Positions 8,774 to 15,476 of a stretch of DNA of 38,393 bases are shown here, in pieces. Within the stretch, counting starts at the first letter, position 1; every line of letters starts with the position of its first letter. This stretch comes from CAZCAC01 sp964496575 (GTDB taxonomy: Bacteria > Planctomycetota > UBA1135 > GCA-002686595): the NCBI GenBank assembly GCA_964496575.1, contig CAZCAC010000084.1:1-38393 (forward strand), given 5' to 3'. A program made the translations under genes and the position numbers. Below the pieces are notes generated by a model, which made no database searches, was not told where the DNA came from, and saw nothing but the letters and a program-made list of their open reading frames with translations.

Positions 8774-9152
8774 GGCCGCCCGGGAGAAGAACGCACGGTC
8801 AGGCGCTTCGCTCGGGTGACGATCGCCGCAAGAGGACCTGGGGGCGCAGCCTCATAATCTCCTGCTCGCCGTCGTGGCGTGGGCCCGGCCGGCGAGGAGG
8901 GCGGCCTCCACCCCGGATCCCAGGCGCCGAATCACCGTTCGAGGTGAAGCAACCTAGGCTCGTCCGTCGAGGCCTCGTTCTCCGGCTCGTTTCAATGCCG
9001 TCGCGAAGCTGGAGCTACACCTTGTCCCCGGCGCAACCAGTGGAGCGGGTCTCTGGTGCGTTGGTCAGAAGGGAAGCCCCTTCTGCGGCGGTGGTCTCGC
9101 CGGCGCGGGAGAGAGCCGCTCGGTGTCCAGGCCGCGTCTTCGTGAGCCGGTA
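8774..9152. other. Intergenic region with no recognised gene
   Basis: This 379-base stretch lies between two convergent units (the broken SUMF1-fold gene and the saccharopine-dehydrogenase-like gene). Open frames exist but have Arg/Pro/Ser-rich translations typical of GC-rich non-coding frames. I see no clear terminator hairpin with a T-run, no repeat and no RNA gene. Confidence 0.5.
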
Positions 9153-10283
9153 TCAGGACCGCTTCATCCGGCAGCGAACCCCCCGAGCCGCCAGGTACTC
9201 CTCGACTCGTGCCCAGCATCCGTCGACACGACCCACGAGCTCGGGAGGACTGATCCCCTTCTCCGAGTAGCCACCGTCGAGCACCAGCCGGGCGACCGCC
9301 GTGCAGGTGTACCCCGTGGTCCTGGCCATGGAGAGGGTGTCGGTCGTGGGATCGTACTCGTCGCACAGGTCGTAGGTGTAGGTCACCGGCTTCTCGTTCT
9401 CCTGACCGGAGATCACCAGCCTCATGACCGTGAGATCGGCCTCGCCCGGTCCGTATCTCCAGTGCGAGGCGAGCAGCGACGCGGTCACGTCGATCGGCCG
9501 CACCGACGCGCCCTCCACCTCGATCGGATCGAGGTCGAGGAATCCCGTCTCTCCGAAGGAGCGCATCGCCTCTACGTGTCCGGGATAGCGCAGGGTCTTC
9601 TCCAGCATGTCGGGGATGTCCATGGTGCGGACCAGGGTCCTGAGTCCGTCGGAGTTCAGGCACGCCAGGGTACCGACCTCTTCGAAATCGATCGTCGCGG
9701 TATCGGCGAGCATCGGTTCGACGACCACCCTCCCGCCTTCGACCCTCCTGGCGGTGCCAGCGTATTCCTCCAGGACTTCGAGGACCGGGAAGGGCGACTT
9801 GTACCCGAAGGGTGCGTCACTCGCTTTCGGAATGCCGCCGACGTAACACTCGTAGCGAGTTACCTCCATCTTCCGGGCATGATCGCCGAGGATGATGTTG
9901 GCCATGCCTGGCGCCACACCGCAGTCCACCACGGCGGTGACGCCCATCTCCTTCGCCAGCTCGTTCAGGGCGAACGGATCCTCCGGGAAGTAGGAGATGT
10001 CGACGACGTCCTTGCCCTCGCGAATGACCCCTTCGAGCATCCCGTACCCGATGGAATAGGGCACCGAGCCGATGATGAGGTCCGCGCCCTCGACGGCCCG
10101 CGCGATCCCTTCGCTGCAGGAGAGGTCCTCTACCCGGGTCTGGATCGGACGCTCCCGAGCCAGGCGCTCCAGGGCCTCCCGGTCGACATCGACCGAGACG
10201 ACCTCACAACCGGGAGCGCTGGAGAGATCGATGGCCATGTGCCTTCCCACTGCGCCGCAGCCCAGGACCACGATTCTGCTCAT
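9153..10283 (-). CDS. Saccharopine dehydrogenase-family NAD(P)-binding oxidoreductase
   Basis: A 376-residue protein from ATG 10283. It begins with a Rossmann nucleotide-binding motif (MSRIVVLGCGAVGRHMAIDL), then VVSVDVDREALERLA with the acidic residue that contacts the ribose in NAD-type folds. ADLIIGSVPYSIGYGMLEGVI and VVDCGVAPGMANII are typical of saccharopine dehydrogenase and lysine-ketoglutarate reductase relatives. The family catalyses reductive condensation or cleavage of amino acid-keto acid adducts; the substrate cannot be read from the sequence. A strong ribosome-binding site (AAGGAAAGTGAGG) just upstream supports this start over the longer frame to 10427. It starts 52 bases after the permease stop, so the two are probably one operon for uptake and conversion of an amino acid such as lysine (inference). 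Confidence 0.88.
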   Translation of the reverse strand: MSRIVVLGCGAVGRHMAIDLSSAPGCEVVSVDVDREALERLARERPIQTRVEDLSCSEGIARAVEGADLIIGSVPYSIGYGMLEGVIREGKDVVDISYFPEDPFALNELAKEMGVTAVVDCGVAPGMANIILGDHARKMEVTRYECYVGGIPKASDAPFGYKSPFPVLEVLEEYAGTARRVEGGRVVVEPMLADTATIDFEEVGTLACLNSDGLRTLVRTMDIPDMLEKTLRYPGHVEAMRSFGETGFLDLDPIEVEGASVRPIDVTASLLASHWRYGPGEADLTVMRLVISGQENEKPVTYTYDLCDEYDPTTDTLSMARTTGYTCTAVARLVLDGGYSEKGISPPELVGRVDGCWARVEEYLAARGVRCRMKRS

Positions 10284-10335
10284 GTGCGCCTCACTTTCCT
10301 TCAGGTGTGCGAGAGGTGAACAGGCTGGATTCGAG

Positions 10336-11685
10336 TCAGCGCGATTCGCGACGGACGAGAGCCCGGTACACCGGCCAGGATATGGCCACCATGATCGCCG
10401 CGTAACCGGCGGTTTCAACCTCGGCAACGGCCTGGAACAGTCCCAGGAACATCCACCCGAGAAGACAGACCCACGTGCTCCAGGGGTGAGCCCATGCTCG
10501 GTACGGGCGGTCCGTGTCCGGCTGGCGAGAGCGGAGGATGACGACCCCCGCGATCACCAGCACGTACAGGAACAGGTAGAAGAAAACGCAGAGGTGCAGC
10601 AGGAACTCGAATCCGCCGATCGTGATCAGGCCGACCGCCAGTCCCCAGGACAGGAGGACCGCGAAGACCGGATTGCCACCCTCCGAGATCCTCCCCGCAC
10701 GCCTGACGGCGAGGCCATCGACCGCCAGTGCCTGGAGGATTCGAGGCGTGCTCATGTACAGGAGGTTCTGGTGGGCCAGCAACATGACCACTGCGGCGAC
10801 CAGCACGATGGTCGACGCGATCGGGGAGACGGCCATCTCGAGGGCGCCGGCCAGCGCCAGCTTGTGGCCGGCCAGGCTGGCCAGGGGCACCTTCCAGGCC
10901 AGCGCTGCCATCAGGAGGACGTAGAGCACCATGACGATGAGCACGCCCTTGATGCTGGCGCGCACCACGGCTCCAGCGCCTCCCTTGATCTCGCCGCTGA
11001 AATAGGCGGCGTAGAGCCAGCCGTCGTAGGCGTAGATTGCGGACGCGACCACGATGCTCCATGGGCCGAATCCGCTGACCGGCTGGTGATTCGGAGGCGC
11101 GTTGCCAACCACCGCCGACTCGGCGAACACCAGGGCCAGGGTGAGGCCGACGACGATCAGTGCCATGACGGCAGCAGCGACCTGCTGAATCCTCGCGCCC
11201 AGAGCGATGCCTCGCAGCTGCAGCGCGGCGAACACCGTGCACACCATGATCGCCAGTGGAGTTTGCCATCGATCGATAGCCGGAATCAGCAGGGAGGAGA
11301 ACTCGGTGACAACGACTGCCTTGAGAGCGATGTCACCGACGAAGCTCAGCCAGTCCGCCCAGCCGATGACGAAGCCGGAAAACGGTCCGTAGGCGCGGCG
11401 CACCAGGGCGTAGGCTCCTCCGGAACGCTGCGTCATGCCGACCAGCTCGCCCGCCACTGCCGTGCTCAGGAGCATGAAGAGGCCGGCCACCACCCAGAGG
11501 GACACGAACACCAGCGGACAGGAAACCACCTCGGCGATCTCCCCGGGCGTGCGCAGGATGCCCAGGCCGATGATGCCACCGATGGTGACGGCCAGGGTGA
11601 AGCTGCTACTCAGCACTCGCCGCGGGTGGTGCTGTCCGTCAGTGGTGCTCAAGAAGGACCTCTGGTGCTCGGGGAGCTCCACCAT
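10336..11685 (-). CDS. APC-superfamily amino acid permease
   Basis: About 449 residues with twelve-helix character. The first helix has the APC signature GGIIGLGILRTPGEIA, where the unwound G-x-G segment binds the amino acid backbone. Further helices include LVFVSLWVVAGLFMLLSTAV, GFVIGWADWLSFVGD and AVGLITIGGFEFLLHLCVFF. The closest general type is the y+LAT/AAT (serine/threonine exchanger-like) branch, but the substrate is open. Starts: GTG 11688 and ATG 11685 are adjacent; a TTG at 11652 is preceded by AGAGG at good spacing and would remove a non-conserved 11-residue leader, so the true start may be there. First gene of a two-gene unit with the saccharopine dehydrogenase-like enzyme. Confidence 0.88.
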   Translation of the reverse strand: MVELPEHQRSFLSTTDGQHHPRRVLSSSFTLAVTIGGIIGLGILRTPGEIAEVVSCPLVFVSLWVVAGLFMLLSTAVAGELVGMTQRSGGAYALVRRAYGPFSGFVIGWADWLSFVGDIALKAVVVTEFSSLLIPAIDRWQTPLAIMVCTVFAALQLRGIALGARIQQVAAAVMALIVVGLTLALVFAESAVVGNAPPNHQPVSGFGPWSIVVASAIYAYDGWLYAAYFSGEIKGGAGAVVRASIKGVLIVMVLYVLLMAALAWKVPLASLAGHKLALAGALEMAVSPIASTIVLVAAVVMLLAHQNLLYMSTPRILQALAVDGLAVRRAGRISEGGNPVFAVLLSWGLAVGLITIGGFEFLLHLCVFFYLFLYVLVIAGVVILRSRQPDTDRPYRAWAHPWSTWVCLLGWMFLGLFQAVAEVETAGYAAIMVAISWPVYRALVRRESR

Positions 11686-11879
11686 CACTCGTGGGCCGAC
11701 GTGGCGAAGGTCCTGCTCCCCACCAGTCTAGCGCAACAGGCCAGCTGGCCCGCGACCAGGAGGACTGTAGGGCATGAACGGGTCTCCGGGGTGCTCCGCG
11801 CGACGATGGTGAAGAAGACACAGATCGCCGCTGCGGCCGACCAGAGGAGAATCGCGGTGGAAATGCCCTGACTCCGTAC

Positions 11880-12614
11880 CTACTTGCGTCCGCCCTGGGC
11901 GCCGGGAAAGAGGTCCCCCTGGAGGGTCAGGTAGGTGTCGTACTGCTGAGCGGTCAGGACGTTGCCCACCTCGGCGAGGAACTCCGCGGTGTCCTGCTTG
12001 ACGATCGGGCCGAAATCCGCCCGGCTGTCGATCTCACCGGTCTCCCACATCACCTTGTAGTTCGCCTGGGTCTCGTACATCCCTACCAAGGCGGTCTCCA
12101 TCGCCGCTTCCTGCGCGACGGTGAGCCCGAGCTCGTTCACGAGATCGGGCATCCTCTCCTTCAGGCGCGTCGTCTTCCCCAACACCGCCCTCCGAGCCGC
12201 CTCGTACGCCTTGTCCCTGTCGATCTGGACCAGCGACTGCCGGACCTGTTCGGTGAACTCCGGAGAAGGCACCTCGCCGGGGGCCAGCGGTCCGGCCCCA
12301 CGGCGCTCCTTCAGCAGTCGCACCTCTTCCTGGAGGGCGGCGAGCTCTCCTGCAGAGGCGCCGACCTCGGGGACCGGGGCACGCGGCTCCGCCTCAGGAC
12401 GCAGCTCCAGCGCCGTCAACCGTTCGCGTAGCTCCACGTTCTCCTCGCTCAGCGCCTGGACCCGGGCGAGCAGCTCGTCATTGCTGGCACCGGGGCTCGA
12501 TGGAATCGGAGCTTCCTCGCGAACCATGATCGGAGACGACTTCACCAGCGTGGCCGCGATGGCAACCGCACTGACGACCAGCGCGAGGAAGGAGATGATC
12601 ACGGGGCCCTTCAT
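11880..12614 (-). CDS. Membrane-anchored coiled-coil protein with LTxxQ motifs (Spy/CpxP-like)
   Basis: A 244-residue protein from ATG 12614 with GAGGAAA upstream. Residues about 4-24 form a signal anchor (VIISFLALVVSAVAIAATLV). Residues about 45-75 and 88-106 are predicted coiled coil (DELLARVQALSEENVELRER and a second heptad stretch). The C-terminal half is helical and contains two LTxxQ sequences, LTVAQ near residue 175 and LTAQQ near residue 223, the hallmark of the CpxP/Spy family of periplasmic stress chaperones and sensors. It starts 21 bases after the M56 peptidase stop and is the last gene of the BlaI-M56 operon. Likely role: a periplasmic partner, substrate or output of that switch (inference). 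Assignment to Spy/CpxP rests on the short motifs and the helical pattern only. Confidence 0.75.
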   Translation of the reverse strand: MKGPVIISFLALVVSAVAIAATLVKSSPIMVREEAPIPSSPGASNDELLARVQALSEENVELRERLTALELRPEAEPRAPVPEVGASAGELAALQEEVRLLKERRGAGPLAPGEVPSPEFTEQVRQSLVQIDRDKAYEAARRAVLGKTTRLKERMPDLVNELGLTVAQEAAMETALVGMYETQANYKVMWETGEIDSRADFGPIVKQDTAEFLAEVGNVLTAQQYDTYLTLQGDLFPGAQGGRK

Positions 12615-12635
12615 CGAGGTTTCCTCGGGTACGGG

Positions 12636-14753
12636 TCAGCGGCGTTGCCGCCGGGGGCTGGACTCCCTCTTCTCGTCGACGACCCGCTTGCGCATCTCGA
12701 TCAGGCGGCGTTCGGCGTCCTTCGCGGTAACCACCCCGTCATCGACGAGCTTCTTCATCTTCGCCGCGGCGCGCCGGTACTCCTCCACAGTGAAGGTCCG
12801 ACCCTCGGCCCGCGGGTCCTTTCGGCGCGCCTCCTCGCGCTTTTCGCGTGCGCTCACTCGCAGCCGGAAGTCCGCGATCGCCTTCTTCGCTTCCTTCTCG
12901 GTCATCGCTCCGGACTTCATCGCGGCCTTGATCCGCTTCTCCAAGTTCGCGTACTCCTCGCGGGGATCTCGACCTTGGTCGTCGCGTCCTTCACGGCGGA
13001 CAACGGGCTCACCCTTTCGCGCCTTCACTATCCGGCGCGCGATACCTACCACGTGCCTGAACTGCACATCGGTGAGCCCGATCCCCTCGAAGTACTCGGC
13101 CATCCTGGGGTCGAGCTCGAATCGCTCGCCTTCGGCCTCGATTTCGTGAACCACCCGGGTCATGCCGCGCACGACCTCGCCGATTCGCGCCCGCTCGACC
13201 CCCTGGTCGTAGAGGTGCCGCCAGATCTTTCCGTAGTTCTCGGCGGAGACTCCCAGTCTTGCGTAGTAGGCCTGGAGCTCGTCCTCGGCGGCACGCTCCC
13301 CTTCCACCCTCCGGCGCCGTTGCCCTGCCGGCTCCCGTCTCTCACTGCGGCGCTGGGTTCGAGCGCCCAGCTCCTCACGCAGCTCCCGGAGCTTCGCCCG
13401 AGCGTCCTCGGGTGAGAGCTCTCCGGCTTCCACCGCGCGCTTGATCCGCTGCTCGGCACGCGCGTAGCCCTCACGGGTGAAGCGTTGCCCACCGCGCTCG
13501 TCCCGCTCGTCCACCAACCCGCGCTTTCGAGCGAGGCGAGCCCGGGCGTCCTCGGCTGAGACCTCGCCGTCGGCGACCCTCTTCTCGAGGCGCGCGTACT
13601 CATCGGCGATCACACGTCGCTCGCCGGGCCTCTCCTCCCGCGCCGATCGCCGTAGAGCGTCCATCATGACTCCGGCCTGCTCCCGCGTGATCTCACCACT
13701 CCGCACGGCCTCGCGGAGTCGCTTCCCGACCGCGTCGTAGTCCTGGGCATACGCCACGCCGAGCGGCAAGAGGCCCGCGGCCAGAGCCAGGACGCCGGCT
13801 CGCAGCCAGCGCGGTGTGATGACGAGTGCTTTGTTCGAGACGATCATTTCGAGTCTCCTTTCGAGGAAGCCGCCACTGTTGATCGCACTGGCCACGGCCG
13901 GCGGGCGGAGCGCCGGCGTGGATAGGAACTCGACAACGTTCAGGAGTGAGCTCGCGTACGTATGCGGATCGGGCTTCAATGTGGAGAGGACCAGGGCGTC
14001 GCAACAGGCCTCTTCGTTGGCCCTCAGGTTGCGGCGAGCCCACCAGGGCACGGGGTTCCACCAGAAGCAGACGCAGGCCAGCCACTCCAGCCAGCGCACC
14101 AGATGGTCGCGTCGCCGGACGTGGGCCAGCTCGTGGCCGAGGATCCAGCGTAGCTCTGCGAAGTCCATCTCGCTCAGCAGGGCGGCGGGAATCACCACAC
14201 GCACTCGTCTTCCAGTCCACCACACCAACGGCGAGAGGTGCGCGGAGGTGGTGTAGATCCTCGGCGTCTTTTTCAGACCGAGACGCCGGCCAAGGCGCGA
14301 GGCGACCTCCTGCAGAGCGAGTGGAGCCTCTCGGGAGGCCATCTCCAGCAAGCGGCCGAAACGGTAGATGCGCACGAGTGACCAGACGAGGATGCCCGCG
14401 CTGCCGAGGAGCCAGAGCAGCACGAGCCCCGGCTTGAAGAGCTCGAGAGTGGTCGTGGGCGAGGCGCTCTCACCGGCGAGAGAAGCCGACGACTCCGAGA
14501 CGGTCGCGCCGAAGATCTCCACCGCGCCCGCCGGGATCGGCAGCGCTTCCGCGGGCGGCGTCTGGAATCCGGGAATGGCGACCATCGGGAGAGTCACCAG
14601 GGGCGGCGTGACCAGCTTCACCAGGACGAGCACCCACAAGAGGTGCGCGAGAAGAGGTCGCCGGCCGCCGCGCTGTACGGCCCAGGCCACCAGCGCGAGG
14701 ATCGCCGAGCAGCAGAGGTTGCTGATCCCGGTCAATAGCAGCGCCTCGGTCAC
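12636..14753 (-). CDS. BlaR1-like M56 membrane metallopeptidase with SHOCT-like repeats
   Basis: A 705-residue integral membrane zinc protease. Membrane helices are at about 5-25, 33-60, 108-130 and 316-336. The peptidase core has GHELAHVRRRDHL (zinc motif HELAH at 207-211) and NEEACCDALVLS with the downstream Glu ligand near 247. In BlaR1/MecR1 the cytosolic protease is activated by a C-terminal beta-lactam-binding domain and removes the BlaI repressor. Here the region after the last helix (340-705) has no penicillin-binding motifs; it carries about five helical hairpins of the SHOCT type, near 340-370, 383-412, 426-462, 598-632 and 655-692, each with a pattern like GELSPEDARAKL. The GTG start overlaps the blaI stop by four bases (GTGA). 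It is probably co-transcribed with blaI and the LTxxQ gene. The signal sensed is unknown. Confidence 0.9.
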   Translation of the reverse strand: MTEALLLTGISNLCCSAILALVAWAVQRGGRRPLLAHLLWVLVLVKLVTPPLVTLPMVAIPGFQTPPAEALPIPAGAVEIFGATVSESSASLAGESASPTTTLELFKPGLVLLWLLGSAGILVWSLVRIYRFGRLLEMASREAPLALQEVASRLGRRLGLKKTPRIYTTSAHLSPLVWWTGRRVRVVIPAALLSEMDFAELRWILGHELAHVRRRDHLVRWLEWLACVCFWWNPVPWWARRNLRANEEACCDALVLSTLKPDPHTYASSLLNVVEFLSTPALRPPAVASAINSGGFLERRLEMIVSNKALVITPRWLRAGVLALAAGLLPLGVAYAQDYDAVGKRLREAVRSGEITREQAGVMMDALRRSAREERPGERRVIADEYARLEKRVADGEVSAEDARARLARKRGLVDERDERGGQRFTREGYARAEQRIKRAVEAGELSPEDARAKLRELREELGARTQRRSERREPAGQRRRRVEGERAAEDELQAYYARLGVSAENYGKIWRHLYDQGVERARIGEVVRGMTRVVHEIEAEGERFELDPRMAEYFEGIGLTDVQFRHVVGIARRIVKARKGEPVVRREGRDDQGRDPREEYANLEKRIKAAMKSGAMTEKEAKKAIADFRLRVSAREKREEARRKDPRAEGRTFTVEEYRRAAAKMKKLVDDGVVTAKDAERRLIEMRKRVVDEKRESSPRRQRR

Positions 14754-15139
14754 GACATCCCTCCGGGTCGCTTCTTCCCGTCGAGGATCCTTCGCAGCCG
14801 CGTGATCTCCGCCCGGGAGATCCTCTTCTCCTCCAGGAGGTGGGTGATCAGCGGTGCCAGGGAGCCGCCGGTGAGCTTCTCCGCGAGGTCTTCCAGCTGA
14901 CCGCTCGCGTAGGCCTCACGGCTGATCGCCGCGGAGAACAGGTGGACAGAGAGAGTCCTGTCGCGTTCGACGAAGCCCTTGTCCTCGAGCCGCTGCAGGA
15001 GCTTCTGGACGGTCCCGTGCTGCGCCTTGGTCGCGCCCGGGTAGAGCTTCTCCCGGATGTGGCGGCTGGTCAGGCGATCCTCTTCCCAGAGCAGCTCCAT
15101 GACAGCCAGTTCAGCGTTGGCCAGGGGGGGTGTTCTCAA
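14750..15139 (-). CDS. blaI: BlaI/MecI-family transcriptional repressor
   Basis: A 129-residue winged-helix repressor. It has the typical opening ANAELAVMELLWEEDRLTSR, the recognition region GTVQKLLQRLEDKGFVERDR and a C-terminal dimerisation helix pair (LEDLAEKLTGGSLAPLITHL). BlaI proteins bind dyad operators and are inactivated by cleavage after a BlaR1-type protease is triggered. Start: TTG at 15139, seven bases after GAGGGA at 15147-15152, gives the normal family length; a longer TTG frame from 15193 would run through the operator and is rejected. It overlaps the M56 gene by four bases. Two candidate operators and a promoter lie upstream, which suggests autoregulation. The symbol denotes the family; resistance to beta-lactams is not implied. 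Confidence 0.9.
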   Translation of the reverse strand: MRTPPLANAELAVMELLWEEDRLTSRHIREKLYPGATKAQHGTVQKLLQRLEDKGFVERDRTLSVHLFSAAISREAYASGQLEDLAEKLTGGSLAPLITHLLEEKRISRAEITRLRRILDGKKRPGGMS

Positions 15140-15186
15140 TGCCAGGTCCCTCGACTCGGGTCTCCGCGGCGCGCGGCCGTTCACGT

Positions 15187-15201
15187 ACGACAACCTGTCG
15201 T
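15187..15201. promoter_or_regulatory. Candidate BlaI operator 1
   Basis: A perfect inverted repeat ACGACA-ACC-TGTCGT. Its form is close to known BlaI/MecI operators, which are TACA/TGTA-centred dyads with three or so central bases. It covers the likely transcription start of the blaI promoter. Operator 2 follows 21 bases away (two helical turns) in the same orientation. Confidence 0.55.
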
Positions 15202-15202
15202 C

Positions 15203-15230
15203 ATTCTACGACCAGCTGTCGCACTGGCAA
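15203..15230 (-). promoter_or_regulatory. Candidate sigma-70-type promoter of the blaI operon
   Basis: On the minus strand TTGCCA (15230-15225) and TAGAAT (15208-15203) are separated by 16 bases. Both hexamers match the consensus in four of six positions, which stands out in this GC-rich sequence. Transcription would begin near 15196, leaving a leader of about 57 bases before the TTG start. Both candidate operators overlap this promoter. Prediction from the sequence only. Confidence 0.55.
15209..15221. promoter_or_regulatory. Candidate BlaI operator 2
   Basis: An inverted repeat CGAC-CAGCT-GTCG in the spacer between the -35 and -10 boxes. It shares TACGAC....TGTCG with operator 1 at an exact distance of 21 bases, so two repressor dimers would sit on the same face of the helix. 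The two sites together make a chance dyad less likely. Confidence 0.5.
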
Positions 15231-15318
15231 GAGAGAATCTCCGAGGACCAACGGAATCGATACGCACCGGCCCGGATTGGAGCCGCCGGGGCTCGGGACC
15301 GGCACCGGTCCTCGCCGC

Positions 15319-15476
15319 TCAGTCGAGCGCGATCAGCCGCAGCTCACACATCCCCTCGCCTCGGGCATCGATCCGGAAGGTGTGTCGCCCGCTGCTGCGC
15401 AGGCGCATCGGCAGGAGGCAATCCCGATCCACTCCGCCGTCATCGTCACGTCCGAGCACGACCCCGTCGGGACCGA
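15319..15476 (-). pseudogene. 3' remnant of a gene ending in a PPC-like beta-sandwich domain
   Basis: Read in the frame ending at TGA 15319, the 52 codons before the stop give VLGPDGVVLGRDDDGG, then a strand-rich tail with GRHTFRIDARGEGMCEL. This is the usual end of a pre-peptidase C-terminal (PPC) type domain: x-L-x-PDG-x-x-x-x-DDDGG, later a GxYT/HTFRI strand. The frame begins exactly at the junction with the dnaE repeat, so the 5' part of the host gene is missing. In the fused frame 15333-18911 this stretch is read one base off, so the domain is not made there. The full gene was probably a secreted or membrane protein; its identity is unknown. Confidence 0.6.

Noticed and set aside
12636..15139. 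Beta-lactam resistance regulator pair
   Set aside because: The repressor and peptidase belong to BlaI/BlaR1 families, but no penicillin-binding sensor domain or beta-lactamase gene is present.
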